Below are positions 40,613 to 49,659 of a stretch of 64,000 nucleotides of DNA, one piece after another (positions within the stretch are counted from its first letter, which is position 1; each line of letters begins with the position of its first letter). Below the pieces are notes generated by a model. That model was given only the letters and a program-made list of their open reading frames with translations, made no database searches and had not been told where the DNA came from. The stretch lies in contig JAFDWQ010000005.1 of assembly GCA_018268395.1 (NCBI GenBank), positions 1-64,000 on the forward strand, given 5' to 3'. Source of the DNA: Armatimonadota bacterium (GTDB lineage Bacteria; Armatimonadota; Fimbriimonadia; Fimbriimonadales; Fimbriimonadaceae). The position numbers were made by a program, and so were the translations under genes.

Positions 40613-42309
40613 CGGCCGCCCAGTCCGCTCAGCGTCACGCCTTCGATGAAGAAGCGCTGGGCAAAGGCGAACAACGCGATCACCGGGACCACCGACATCG
40701 TCACGAACGCGGTCAGGAGTCCCGGTTCGCCGTTCCTCTCGCCGTTGAAGAGCTGGACGGCATAAGAGACCGGCATGGTTTCCGGCGACGACGAGTACAC
40801 GAGCGGGCCCATGAAGTTGTTCCAAGCGCCGAGGAACGTCATGATCGCGATGACCGCCAGTGCGGGTTTGACCTGCGGCAACATCACCGACCACAGCGAC
40901 CGCAGGTAGCCACAGCCGTCGATCTTGGCCGCGTCCTCCAACTCATAAGGTACTTGCATGAAGAACTGGCGGAGGAGGAAGACGTTGAACGCGGCCGCGA
41001 ACCACGACGTCACCCACATCGGCTTGAGCGAGTCGATCCAGCCCAGCGACCGGAAGATCAAAAACTGGGGCAGCAACGTGACCGCTGCGGGCAGCATCAT
41101 TGTGCTCAGCATCAGGGTGAACAGCAGTTCCTTGCCCGGGAACCGGAGCCGGGCGAAGGCATAAGCGACGAGGCTTCCCGAGATCAAGGCTCCCGCCACG
41201 TTCATGACGACGAGCCAAAGTGTGTTCTTCAAATACGTCAGGCCGTACAGCGCCTCGGGAGGCAGGAATTCAAGAGCCTCGACGTAGTTGCGCCACCGAA
41301 GGCTGACAGGGCGGACGTGTTCGGTCTGGCGAGGGGCGAAGACGTGGCGACGGCCCTTCATCGAAGCAGGTTCCAAGATCTGGACGTCCTCGCTCCCGTC
41401 GGGGAGTTTTTCGAAGACCACGCCTTTCACCGCCTGGCCTTCGAAAGTTGCGGTGACGAGGGGCATGTCGCGAGGGACGCGCTTGGCTTCCGCCTTCGGC
41501 ACGTTGAACGAGTAGCCGCCATAGTAGGCCGGTCGCTCGATCCGGAGCGAAAGCGTGCCGTCCGGGTTCTCCTTGTCAAGGTCGGCTTTGACCGTCAGGC
41601 CGTGGTAGCGGGCCTCGTAATACGGGTGTGCGGGGTTGTCGACGGGCATCGTCTGTTCGACACGCGGTACCCAAACGATCCCGTCCTTGTTCGACATGTC
41701 GCGGTCTTCTTTGAAGCTCGTGACGAGCAGGAACAAGAAGGGGAGCCCGAACACCACACATCCTACGAGAAGGGCGATCTGGGTCGACACGGCGCGGAAG
41801 ACCTCTTTGCCGCGCGCTGATTTAGCCGACCACGCCATCGCTCCGACCGCCAAGGCCGCAAAGACGACCAGCCACGCCAGTCCGACCGGACTCAGGTGGA
41901 TCTGACCCGTCAGGAACCGGGGCGGGTCGGAGTTGGCCCGAGGAAGGAACGTGACTCCGACGGTGACCGCCGCCCAGAGTAGGGCGTTGCGGACGTGGCT
42001 TTGACGCCGTCCCGGGCCATCGTCGCTAAAGGCCTTGACCACTGAAACGAAGGCGAACACGACTGTCACGGTCGCGAGCCATAGCTGCACCGAGAGAACG
42101 GGCCAGAACACGGGCAGGCCGAAGTTCGGAGAGCCTCGCAGGAGGACGGAGACCACGATCGCGAGAAGGCCGCCACCCGCAAGGGCCGCACCTTTCGTCC
42201 GGGCGGCGTCGGGTCCGCTCAAGGACGCCACGAACCGGGCGCCACCGAAGACCAGGGCCGCCGCCCCGCCCCAGAACAGGACCGTGGCCAGCACGAACAG
42301 CCAGGGCAT
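40609..42309 (-). CDS. ABC sugar permease (MalG-type) with N-terminal membrane extension
   Basis: Carbohydrate ABC-transporter inner-membrane component of 566 aa, about twice the usual ~280. Residues ~1-200 add several extra hydrophobic helices (e.g. VLATVLFWGGAAALVFGG, WLVVFAALAVGAMAWS) before the MalG-like region. A large extracytoplasmic insert (about 215-370) separates the first permease helix from the rest, as in MalF-type proteins. The core permease has the EAA-like loop EDAAKIDGCGYLRSLWSVMLPQVKPAL. It follows the solute-binding/permease fusion gene (13-bp gap), forming the second permease of the pair. Confidence 0.85.
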   Translation of the reverse strand: MPWLFVLATVLFWGGAAALVFGGARFVASLSGPDAARTKGAALAGGGLLAIVVSVLLRGSPNFGLPVFWPVLSVQLWLATVTVVFAFVSVVKAFSDDGPGRRQSHVRNALLWAAVTVGVTFLPRANSDPPRFLTGQIHLSPVGLAWLVVFAALAVGAMAWSAKSARGKEVFRAVSTQIALLVGCVVFGLPFLFLLVTSFKEDRDMSNKDGIVWVPRVEQTMPVDNPAHPYYEARYHGLTVKADLDKENPDGTLSLRIERPAYYGGYSFNVPKAEAKRVPRDMPLVTATFEGQAVKGVVFEKLPDGSEDVQILEPASMKGRRHVFAPRQTEHVRPVSLRWRNYVEALEFLPPEALYGLTYLKNTLWLVVMNVAGALISGSLVAYAFARLRFPGKELLFTLMLSTMMLPAAVTLLPQFLIFRSLGWIDSLKPMWVTSWFAAAFNVFLLRQFFMQVPYELEDAAKIDGCGYLRSLWSVMLPQVKPALAVIAIMTFLGAWNNFMGPLVYSSSPETMPVSYAVQLFNGERNGEPGLLTAFVTMSVVPVIALFAFAQRFFIEGVTLSGLGGR

Positions 42310-42322
42310 CAGGGGTCCCTCC

Positions 42323-44773
42323 TCATTTGTCCGCCTCGTAATAGACCCACCGCTTGCGGAGGCTCAGTTGGACGACCGTCAAGGCAAGGATGACGAAAAA
42401 CACGACCCAGGCCAAAGCGGACGCATAGCCGAGTTTGAAGAAGCGGAAGCCTTGCTGGAACAAATGGACGACGGGAGTGAGGAGCGAGTTCGAGGGCCCT
42501 GCAAGCCCGGTGTCCGGGCCCATGAAGATCCAGATGCGGTCGAACTCTTGGACGGCCCCGATGACGCCTGTGATCGCATTGAAGAAGACGATCGGACTGA
42601 GCATGGGCAGCGTGACCCGCCAGAACTGCTGCCAAGGGTTGGCCCCGTCGAGGTGGGCTGCCTCGTAAAGCTGGCCGGGCACGCCCTTGAGACCTGCGAG
42701 CCACAGGATCATGCCTCCTCCCGCGCCCCACAGCCCCATGAGGATCAGTCCCGGTTTGGCCCAGTCGGCGACCTGGAACCAGCCCGGCGGGGGCACGCTG
42801 AGCCAATGGGAGACCGTGTTCGTCCAGACGGCGTTGACGAGGCCCTTGGTCGCGTCGCCGCTTAAGACCCAGCTCCAAAGGACGGCACTGGCAAGGGCAG
42901 GCACGATCGAGGGCATGTAGTAGACCGTGCGGTAGAAGCGCGTCCCCGTCGTCGCCTTGTTGAGCAACATCGCCACGACGAGCCCTGTGCAGAGTCCGAG
43001 CGGCACGCCGATCCCGGTGAGGTAGAAAACGTTCCCGAACGCTTTGAGGACGTTCTCACGGTCGGTCGTGAGCATCTCTTGGTAGTTGCCGAGGCCCAGG
43101 GCCCGCGGCTCGCTGAGGACGTTGTACTGGGTGAAGCTCATCGTCAACGACGCGAGCATCGGGCCGAGCGTGAACACCAGGAACCCGATGATCCAAGGCG
43201 AGATCAAGAGGTAGCCCCAGAAGGCTTCGTGCCGTGCCAGTCTGCCGAGGTTGAGCTTGCGGAACCGGACGACGGCGACGGCCACGATGCCGAGCAGGAC
43301 GACGCCCAAAACGCCCATCGGGATCCGGAAATTGAACGGCTTAAGCGTCTCGTACCGGAGGTTGGCGTCCAGGTCGGCCTGCACGGCCGCCTGACTTGCG
43401 AGCAGCGCCTGCTTGGGGGTCTTTTCGAGCTTGCAGGCCGTTTCGAGCGCCTTGACATGCTCCGACCAGAGCGTCTGCCCCACGATCGTCGGGGGCCTGA
43501 TCCGCCCGACGTCGGCGAGCTTGATGTGCATCGCCAAGGCGTCGGCCAGGTTCTTGTTCGACGGTCGGATGAGCTTGGCGTACTCTTGGTTCGCTTCTCG
43601 GTGGCCCTGGATCCGAGGGATGAACTCCCGGCCACGGCTCTTCTCGTAGGCGGCCTGGGCCCGGGCTTCGATCAGGCGCGCTTCGAGGCTCGTGAAGAAC
43701 TTGATGAAGCGCCAGGCGCCTTCGAGGTTCTTGGCGCCGTTCGGGACGGCATAGCTGAATCCGCCCGTCCACGTGACGTACGTGTCCTTCTCGTCGGCGA
43801 ACGCTCCGCGCTTGTAGAAGCGGTCGTCGGGAACGGGGGGCGGGGCGACGCCGAAGTCCAAGTCGGGGGCGTAACGGCTGAGCGACGACAGGATCCAATC
43901 GCCGTCGATCTTCATCGCGACCTTGCCGACGATAAAGGCGTCGTGCTCGTTGGAGAGGAAGCCGCTCTTGAACTTTTCGGCTTCGTCGTACCCGCCCAAA
44001 AGTTTGTATCCGGCGATCATGAAGTCGAGCGCCTTCTCGGCTTCGGGCGAGTCGAGCGTGCAGGTGCGCCCGTCCGGGGACATGAAGCTGGCGTTCATTT
44101 GGAACGCGTACATGTAGAGCCACGAGTTGCCGAAGTTGGGGATGAAGCCCGCGACCCGCATAGCGCCGCTCTCGTTCCGTTCCGTCAGGACCTTGGAGTA
44201 GGCGAGCGTCTCGCTCCACGTCCGAGGCGGACGTTCGGGGTCGAGTCCGGCCTTACGGAGCCCGTCTGCGTGACGCCGGAAGATCTCGCGGTTCCAGTAG
44301 AGGATCCGGTCGTCCGCGCCCGTCGGGATCCCGTACGTCTTGCCCTTGTACTGCGTCTCGGACCAAGCGGCCGTATAGTACTGTTCGGCTTTGGGGCACA
44401 GCGGGTCGGTGCCTTGATCGCGGGCGATGAGGTCGTCGAGTGGGCGGAACGCGCCGCGACTGGCCCAGTCACTGATGCTGAACCGGTCTTGGGCGATGAC
44501 GTCCGGCGGAACTTTGCCCACGATCGCGGTCATGAGCTTTTGAGGGTTCATGTCGCCGGCCCCCATCTTCGTGGACTTGATCTTCAAGTCGGGGTTCCGG
44601 CGCTCGAACTCGGCCATGACGGCCTCGATACCCTTCGAGTCCGGGCCGGCACCGAGACCCCAGACGGTGACGGTCTGGGGCTTCTGCACTTGCCCGAAGG
44701 CTTGCAGGGCGGCAAGGCACAAGGCGACGATCACCGCTCGCCCTAGCCCTGGGCCGCCCCGCCTCGTTGCCAT
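42323..44773 (-). CDS. ABC solute-binding protein fused to sugar permease (MalF-type)
   Basis: A single 816-aa protein. Residues ~1-28 look like a signal/anchor; ~30-470 match an extracellular solute-binding protein of the maltodextrin/sugar family (VTVWGLGAGPDSKGIEAVMAEFERRNPDL, AAWSETQYKGKTYGIP, DGDWILSSLSRY, GGFSYAVPNGAKNLEGAWRFIKFF). After a helix near 485-500, residues ~515-816 are a MalF-like permease (GYLLISPWIIGFLVFTLGPMLASL, EAAHLDGANPWQQFWRVTLPMLSP). Normally these are separate proteins. The tethered binding domain would sit on the outer side of the membrane next to its permease. The operon lacks an ATPase. Confidence 0.9.
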   Translation of the reverse strand: MATRRGGPGLGRAVIVALCLAALQAFGQVQKPQTVTVWGLGAGPDSKGIEAVMAEFERRNPDLKIKSTKMGAGDMNPQKLMTAIVGKVPPDVIAQDRFSISDWASRGAFRPLDDLIARDQGTDPLCPKAEQYYTAAWSETQYKGKTYGIPTGADDRILYWNREIFRRHADGLRKAGLDPERPPRTWSETLAYSKVLTERNESGAMRVAGFIPNFGNSWLYMYAFQMNASFMSPDGRTCTLDSPEAEKALDFMIAGYKLLGGYDEAEKFKSGFLSNEHDAFIVGKVAMKIDGDWILSSLSRYAPDLDFGVAPPPVPDDRFYKRGAFADEKDTYVTWTGGFSYAVPNGAKNLEGAWRFIKFFTSLEARLIEARAQAAYEKSRGREFIPRIQGHREANQEYAKLIRPSNKNLADALAMHIKLADVGRIRPPTIVGQTLWSEHVKALETACKLEKTPKQALLASQAAVQADLDANLRYETLKPFNFRIPMGVLGVVLLGIVAVAVVRFRKLNLGRLARHEAFWGYLLISPWIIGFLVFTLGPMLASLTMSFTQYNVLSEPRALGLGNYQEMLTTDRENVLKAFGNVFYLTGIGVPLGLCTGLVVAMLLNKATTGTRFYRTVYYMPSIVPALASAVLWSWVLSGDATKGLVNAVWTNTVSHWLSVPPPGWFQVADWAKPGLILMGLWGAGGGMILWLAGLKGVPGQLYEAAHLDGANPWQQFWRVTLPMLSPIVFFNAITGVIGAVQEFDRIWIFMGPDTGLAGPSNSLLTPVVHLFQQGFRFFKLGYASALAWVVFFVILALTVVQLSLRKRWVYYEADK

Positions 44774-44805
44774 GCTCTTCAGAGTCTATCCAAGGACGGG
44801 GCCGA

Positions 44806-45060
44806 TCAGTTGCCGGTCGACGTCCCCGTTTTCGACCGCGCCTCTTGCTCGCTGCCTGTCGGAGGCGCGGTCGTCGCATCGACACCGTTGGCGTAAGCGG
44901 AGTCCCGTTCGGCCCTTGTCTTGCTTTGCTCGATCGCGAGGTCCTTCTGTTGCTGGGTCAACCCTCCCGAGTTGCCCGACATCATCCAGATGCCGACGAG
45001 CGCAGCGACGCCGAGCACGGCCACGATGACGATCGCAACGGGAGGGATCTCCTTCTTCAT
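44806..45060 (-). CDS. Small single-pass membrane protein
   Basis: Protein of 84 aa from the ATG at 45060. It has a basic start (MKKE), a strong hydrophobic helix (residues 8-27, IVIVAVLGVAALVGIWMM) and a hydrophilic Ser/Thr/Gln-rich tail. No conserved motif is recognised. It lies between the prepilin-like gene (5 bp upstream) and the binding-protein/permease fusion (32 bp downstream), so it is co-transcribed. It could assist membrane assembly of the transporter; this is inference. Confidence 0.6.
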   Translation of the reverse strand: MKKEIPPVAIVIVAVLGVAALVGIWMMSGNSGGLTQQQKDLAIEQSKTRAERDSAYANGVDATTAPPTGSEQEARSKTGTSTGN

Positions 45061-45064
45061 GGAC

Positions 45065-45961
45065 TTATTCTCCGGGGAGCTTGCAGACGGCGTCGGTCGC
45101 TCTTGGGAGAGCGTCGAGGCACGAGATGCCCCTGTCCCAGAACGGGTCGCCCGAACCGCCGACCCAGGCGCCGGCCTTCTGTTCGTAGCCTTTGAACAGC
45201 GTGCCTTGGAAGACCCCGTCGCTCGCAGCACCGTTGACCTTCTGGAACCGGGCGTGCCCGTCCACGAAGCCCCAGACCGATCCCTCGGCGTACGGATTGT
45301 CGATGTTGCCGTACTTCGCCCTCGGGTCTCCGGTGTTCTTCCAGTCCGAGCGGCGGGTGTTCTCGATCGAACTGGCCAAAACCCATTCGGGTTTGGTCCA
45401 CGGATCGGGATAGTTGCCGACCGAAATGTCCTGTCGCTGTTCGCCCATCGCGATGGTCTCGGCGGGAAGCGGGACCGATGTGAACGACTTGGCCCCGCGG
45501 TAGAGCTGCGGGTCTAACGAGTACGTCGTCGTCCCGATGCGGACGCCTTTCCGCGGCTGGATCGCGGTGAACACGTTACGTGCGACCGCGAAGCTCCTGC
45601 GAAGCTTGCCGAACGGCGTCTCGTACGTCGGGAACTTGTCTTCCGTCGAGTAGAGGATGTTGAAGTTCTTCGTGTACGGCTGGATCAGCTTGTCCCACGA
45701 CATGCCTTCGGTCTGGTCGCCGCCGCCACCGCTGGCGCCATAACCCGCGCGCCATTGGGGACAGGGCGTGTCGTCGTTGTCGCCCGCATACAGGAAGTGG
45801 GCGTTCATCGTCTGTTTGAAGCCGCTGATGACGACGACCTTCTTCGCGGCGACCTTCGCCTGGGCGAAGACGGGGAAGAGGATCGCGGCCAGGATCGCGA
45901 TGATCGCGATCACGACCAGAAGCTCGATGAGGGTAAAGGCGGACCGGGTCCGGATGTTCAT
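45065..45961 (-). CDS. Prepilin-like protein (type IV pilin N-terminal methylation motif)
   Basis: Protein of 298 aa from the ATG at 45961. The N terminus is a type IV prepilin/pseudopilin signal: basic leader NIRTRSA, then FTLIELLVVIAIIAILAAILFPVF, with Ala instead of Gly before the Phe cleavage site. The ILFPVFAQAK ending of the helix is a hallmark of Armatimonadota, as is the large mature part with DG-box FVDGHARF (H-X9-DG-like). The predicted product is a surface pilin-like protein processed by PilD. It sits inside an alpha-glucan operon; a role in substrate binding is possible. Confidence 0.85.
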   Translation of the reverse strand: MNIRTRSAFTLIELLVVIAIIAILAAILFPVFAQAKVAAKKVVVISGFKQTMNAHFLYAGDNDDTPCPQWRAGYGASGGGGDQTEGMSWDKLIQPYTKNFNILYSTEDKFPTYETPFGKLRRSFAVARNVFTAIQPRKGVRIGTTTYSLDPQLYRGAKSFTSVPLPAETIAMGEQRQDISVGNYPDPWTKPEWVLASSIENTRRSDWKNTGDPRAKYGNIDNPYAEGSVWGFVDGHARFQKVNGAASDGVFQGTLFKGYEQKAGAWVGGSGDPFWDRGISCLDALPRATDAVCKLPGE

Positions 45962-45970
45962 ACGTGTCAC

Positions 45971-48130
45971 CTATCGTGTCGACAAAGAGGTTCGGGAGCG
46001 GGGTCGGGGCGACCGGGCGGGCGACGCCACGGTCACAGAGAGGGGAGAGACCGTCAGGGTCACGGCGCCGTTTTCGGGCGCGGCTTTCCTGCGGTAGGAG
46101 CCGGTCGAGACCGGGTCGTTTCGGAAACTTTCGACGTCAAGGCTCCCCGACGTCCAGGGAAGGCGGACCTTTTGCGGTTCTGAGCCGTCGTTGACGGCTA
46201 CCACGGCCCACTCGTCACCGACCTGCCGCCGGAAGACGAGAAGGCCTTTGTCGTCGTCGCAGGCCACAAGGGTCGGGTCTCCACTTTGAAGGGCTGGGCT
46301 CGACGCGCGTAGGGCGGAAAGCAACGTGTACGTCCGGAGAAAGCCGTTGTCGACGTGGGCGAGGTCCCAACGCATTCCACGGCGGTTCGCCGGATCGCGT
46401 CCTCCCGCCATGCCGAGCTCGTCACCGTAATAGACGCACGGCGCCCCGGTCCACGTGAACTGGAGCATCGCCGCGAACCGAGCTCTCTGCGGATCGCCGC
46501 CGCACTCGTCGAGGAGTCGCGGCGTGTCGTGCGAGCCAAGGAGGTTCATCATGTTGCGGCTGACCTGGGGCCCGTAGTCGTCATAGACCTTCATCAGGGC
46601 GTTCCAATACTGCCTGGGCGTCGTCTTGCCCCGCCCTGCGAACGCGAGCACCGCGTCCCGGAAGCGGTAGTTCATGACCGAATCGAACTGATCCCCCTTG
46701 AGCCAAGGGGAACCGTCGCCCCAGATCTCGCCCACGATCCACTTGTCTTCCCCGTGGGCCTTGACGCGCTTGCGGAACCGGCGCCAGGTGTCCATTGAGA
46801 CTTCGTTCGCGACGTCGAGGCGCCACCCGTCGATCTTGGCCGTCTTGTCCCAAAAGTCGGGAACGGACATCAGATAGTCGCTCGTCGCAGGGTTCGTCGT
46901 CATGAGCTTGGGCATCGACTTGAACCCGAACCAGGCTTCATAGGGCGGCGGATCGCTAACGGTGACCGGGAAGGACTTCACGGAATACCAGTCGAGGAAC
47001 TTCGATCCTTGCTGGTTCTTCAGGACGTCGGAGAAGGCGAAGAAGTCGACAGCGGTGTGGTTGAACACGCCGTCGAGCACGGTCTTGATCCCTTGGCGGT
47101 GCATGTCGCGCGTGAGCGCGGCGAACTCTTGGTTGGTCCCGAACCGATGATCGATCTTCTTGTAGTCGGTCGCCTCGTAGCGGTGGTTGCTGGGGCCCTC
47201 GAAGACCGGGTTGAAGTAGACGCATCCGACGCCGAGCCTCTTGAGGTGGCCCAGGTGCGCTCGGACCCCGGCGGCGTCTCCACCGAACCAATTGCCGTAC
47301 GTCGGCTCGCCGTTCCAAGGCATGACGTCGGCCGGATCGTTCGAAGGGTCGCCGTTCGCGAAGCGGTCGGGAAAGATCTGATAGACGACGCTCGTCTCGA
47401 CCCACTTCGGAGGGGTCAGCGGCCGGAACGATTTCGGTTCGAGGACGAACCGAGAGTCGCTGCCCTGAGGGCCGACCCCCCGAGCGTACCAAAGCCCTGT
47501 CCGGTCGAACGTCGCGGGCCCGCGGCCCCCGTCGTCGAGGGAGAAGGAGTACCGGAAGGGCGATTTTCGGTCCCAAGGCACCTTCACCGAGTAGCGCGTC
47601 GTGAACTCGTCGCCTCCTTGAGGGGCCATCGCGGCCTGTCGAGGCCGGCCCGAGCCCGTCTGGTACCAGACGGAAACGCCTCGGACGTCGTCCGGACGCG
47701 CCGTCACGGTCAGGGACAACCGGCCGCGGTCCCAGTTCAGCGACGGCGGCCCTTGGGCGTGGCGCACCCCCGAAGCGGCGATGCGGCCGTCTCCAGGAGA
47801 TGCGGGAACCAGATAGTCAGGTGGCCAAATGTAAAGCACCGAGTTCGTGTTACCGTTGCCGTCGTCCTCGTTCTTCGATGCCTTCGGGTCGACCGTCCAC
47901 GTGTCGCCGTCGACGACGAACTTGTACCAATACTTGCCCGGAGGGAGCTGCAGTCTCACGGTCCAGACCGATCCGTCCCGTTTGAGGAGCGTCGCGTCCT
48001 TGTTCCAATCGTTGAAGCTCCCGGCGACCGCGACCGACTTCGCTGCCCGGCCCGGATCGAACGCGAAGTCGACGTCGTACTTCTCTTGGAGGGCCATCGC
48101 GGACGCAAGGGCCAGCACGGTCAAGGTCAT
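45971..48130 (-). CDS. Secreted alpha-amylase-family (GH13) enzyme with N-terminal carbohydrate-binding E-set domain
   Basis: Alpha-glucan hydrolase of 719 aa from the ATG at 48130; the longer frame upstream is spurious. A signal peptide (residues 1-15) is followed by a CBM48-like beta-sandwich (VAGSFNDWNKDATLLKRDGSVW, PPGKYWYKFVVDG), a second sandwich domain, then the GH13 barrel with GVFNHTAVDF, nucleophile Asp in GWRLDVANE (~438), acid/base Glu in VGEIWGD (~466) and GSHDTPR (~535). It resembles neopullulanase/cyclomaltodextrinase (GH13_20-type). Its ATG overlaps the LacI stop by 4 bp. Extracellular starch/pullulan breakdown would feed the transporter. Confidence 0.92.
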   Translation of the reverse strand: MTLTVLALASAMALQEKYDVDFAFDPGRAAKSVAVAGSFNDWNKDATLLKRDGSVWTVRLQLPPGKYWYKFVVDGDTWTVDPKASKNEDDGNGNTNSVLYIWPPDYLVPASPGDGRIAASGVRHAQGPPSLNWDRGRLSLTVTARPDDVRGVSVWYQTGSGRPRQAAMAPQGGDEFTTRYSVKVPWDRKSPFRYSFSLDDGGRGPATFDRTGLWYARGVGPQGSDSRFVLEPKSFRPLTPPKWVETSVVYQIFPDRFANGDPSNDPADVMPWNGEPTYGNWFGGDAAGVRAHLGHLKRLGVGCVYFNPVFEGPSNHRYEATDYKKIDHRFGTNQEFAALTRDMHRQGIKTVLDGVFNHTAVDFFAFSDVLKNQQGSKFLDWYSVKSFPVTVSDPPPYEAWFGFKSMPKLMTTNPATSDYLMSVPDFWDKTAKIDGWRLDVANEVSMDTWRRFRKRVKAHGEDKWIVGEIWGDGSPWLKGDQFDSVMNYRFRDAVLAFAGRGKTTPRQYWNALMKVYDDYGPQVSRNMMNLLGSHDTPRLLDECGGDPQRARFAAMLQFTWTGAPCVYYGDELGMAGGRDPANRRGMRWDLAHVDNGFLRTYTLLSALRASSPALQSGDPTLVACDDDKGLLVFRRQVGDEWAVVAVNDGSEPQKVRLPWTSGSLDVESFRNDPVSTGSYRRKAAPENGAVTLTVSPLSVTVASPARSPRPRSRTSLSTR

Positions 48131-49143
48131 AAGAGGCCCCCCTGCCGGATCGACGAGCCGCGCACTTGCAACAGGCAGGGGACGATGGCGCGCTTCGGCT
48201 CCGAGGCGTCGCCGCTGACGACGTCGAGCAACGTCTCCAGGGCGGTATGGACGAGCCGCGGGATGTCGAGGCTGACGGACGTCAGGCCGCCGTCCAGCAT
48301 GAGGCAGACGTTGCTGTCGTTGAAGCTGACAAGGCCAAGGTCTTGAGGAATGCGCAGCCCGGCCCGTCTGGCCGCCACCACGACGCCCATCGCCATGAAG
48401 TCGTCGAGCACGACGAGCGCGTCCGGCCGTTGCGGGCCTGCGAGGGCGGCCATCGCCGTCTCGCACGCGGCCTCGAGGCCGAAATCCGAATGGAACACGG
48501 TGACCGGCGCCTCGTACTGGTGGGCGATCCGGGCGTAACCTTCGATCCGGTCGTCACTGACGGTGATCCCGGGCCGACCCGCCAGGAATCCGACGTGGCG
48601 GTAGCCGCTTTCGAAGAGGTGTTGCGTCGCGATCTGTCCCGCGTACACGTTGTCGTTGTCGATCGACCAGACTTTGGCCCCCATCGGATTGCCGATGAGG
48701 ACGAACGGAAACCGGTCGCACTGGAGCCGGACAAGGCGTTCGTCCTGCGCTTCGGACTCGACGAGGATCAGACCGTCGACGCGGCGGGAGCGAAGAAGCT
48801 CGTCATAGACGTTCCATTGGCTCTTACCTTCGGCGACTGTCTCGATGCACAGATGGAACGGCGTCCCGTCGAGGCCGTCGAGGATCTCGGAGATCAGGCT
48901 GGTGTAGAACGGGTCGCCGTCGAGCCCTCCGTGCGGCCGTTTGACGGCCAGGCCGATCAGGCCCGTGCTTTGCTTCCGGAGGTTCCTGGCGCGGACATCG
49001 GCCCGGTAGTTGTGCTGCTCGATGGCCTCCAGGACCTTGTCACGGATCTCAGGCTCGACCCGCTCGTCGCCCGCCAAGACGCGCGAGACCGTCGCTTGGG
49101 AAACCTGCGCGTACTTGGCGATGTCCTGTTGTGTGACCCTCAT
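48127..49143 (-). CDS. LacI-family transcriptional regulator of the glucan locus
   Basis: Protein of 338 aa with an N-terminal LacI-type HTH and hinge (VTQQDIAKYAQVSQATVSRVLAGDERVEPEIRDKVLEAIEQHNYRADVRARNLR) and a periplasmic-binding-protein-like effector domain (GLIGLAV, GRPGITVSDDRIEGY, DALVVLDDFMAMGV). It is first in the operon lacI-amylase-prepilin-small protein-transporter. An imperfect-to-perfect palindrome and -10 element (49169-49189) lie just upstream, so autoregulation is likely. A maltodextrin-type sugar would be the inducer. Confidence 0.93.
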   Translation of the reverse strand: MRVTQQDIAKYAQVSQATVSRVLAGDERVEPEIRDKVLEAIEQHNYRADVRARNLRKQSTGLIGLAVKRPHGGLDGDPFYTSLISEILDGLDGTPFHLCIETVAEGKSQWNVYDELLRSRRVDGLILVESEAQDERLVRLQCDRFPFVLIGNPMGAKVWSIDNDNVYAGQIATQHLFESGYRHVGFLAGRPGITVSDDRIEGYARIAHQYEAPVTVFHSDFGLEAACETAMAALAGPQRPDALVVLDDFMAMGVVVAARRAGLRIPQDLGLVSFNDSNVCLMLDGGLTSVSLDIPRLVHTALETLLDVVSGDASEPKRAIVPCLLQVRGSSIRQGGLL

Positions 49144-49168
49144 CGAAGCGTCCCGGTGCCGTTACCGA

Positions 49169-49189
49169 AGAATACGTATTCTCAGTATA
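49169..49189 (-). promoter_or_regulatory. LacI operator (14-bp palindrome) next to the -10 element of the glucan operon
   Basis: AGAATACGTATTCT (49169-49182) is a perfect palindrome just downstream of TATACT (49184-49189, minus strand). It lies 26-39 bp before the LacI start. A bound repressor would block initiation. The same 13 bp AATACGTATTCTC occurs once more at 61954-61966. Confidence 0.8.
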
Positions 49190-49254
49190 GCAGGCTTTTC
49201 GTGACGCAAGGCGATCGCGGGCGTTTCTCAGGGGGGCCGTCCGGAAAGAAAAGA

Positions 49255-49281
49255 GGGGCCCGACCGTTTCGGTCGGGCCCC
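49255..49281 (-). terminator. Terminator of the small gene at 49303
   Basis: A 12-bp perfect stem (GGGGCCCGACCG/CGGTCGGGCCCC) with a 3-nt loop, followed on the minus strand by TCTTTTCTTT. Confidence 0.88.
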
Positions 49282-49302
49282 TTGAAGGCAAGCGCAAGCG
49301 GT

Positions 49303-49512
49303 TCAGGCGGCCCGTTCTTCTTGGACGACCTGACAGGATTCGAGACGGTCGAGCCGGATCTCCCCCACGTCGGTGATCATGCAGGGCCCGTACAGCGGGA
49401 CGAACCCGATATCGAACACTTCTGCGACTTTTTCGACCTTGCGGCCGGACCGCTCGACATAGGTGAGGGAAACGAACTGGCCGACATAACGTTTGGCTTC
49501 AGACAGCAACAT
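49303..49512 (-). CDS. Small conserved-looking protein, function unknown
   Basis: Protein of 69 aa from the ATG at 49512, with a GGAGG ribosome binding site. It is beta-rich with an SH3/Sm-like pattern (YVGQFVSLTYVERSGRKVEKVAEVFDIGFVPLYGPCMITDVGEIRLDRLESCQVV) and no signal peptide. It has its own terminator. It is divergent from the glycogen-debranching-type gene and co-directional with the LacI gene, and could bind RNA or DNA; no direct evidence. Confidence 0.65.
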   Translation of the reverse strand: MLLSEAKRYVGQFVSLTYVERSGRKVEKVAEVFDIGFVPLYGPCMITDVGEIRLDRLESCQVVQEERAA

Positions 49513-49659
49513 TGGTCTCGTCCTCCGAATCGCGGAGCTACGTCCGCAGCCCCACGGAAGGGGTGTTCCATCCCGTCCGCCCCGTCGTGCCCGCAAGCCT
49601 ATCGGCTTCCCTGGAACCGAACGGGAATCCCGGATAAGATGCGGGTGTCTCGTGGCGCG

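Noticed and set aside
48131-48466. Upstream extension of the amylase frame into LacI
   Set aside because: It lacks any domain and overlaps the LacI coding region. The ATG at 48130 overlaps the LacI stop by 4 bp and is followed by a signal peptide.
48166-49659. N-terminal extension of the debranching enzyme frame across the LacI gene
   Set aside because: The frame is open for 1129 aa, but the first ~500 residues are antisense to LacI and to the small gene at 49303. Recognisable enzyme sequence begins at about 49660.
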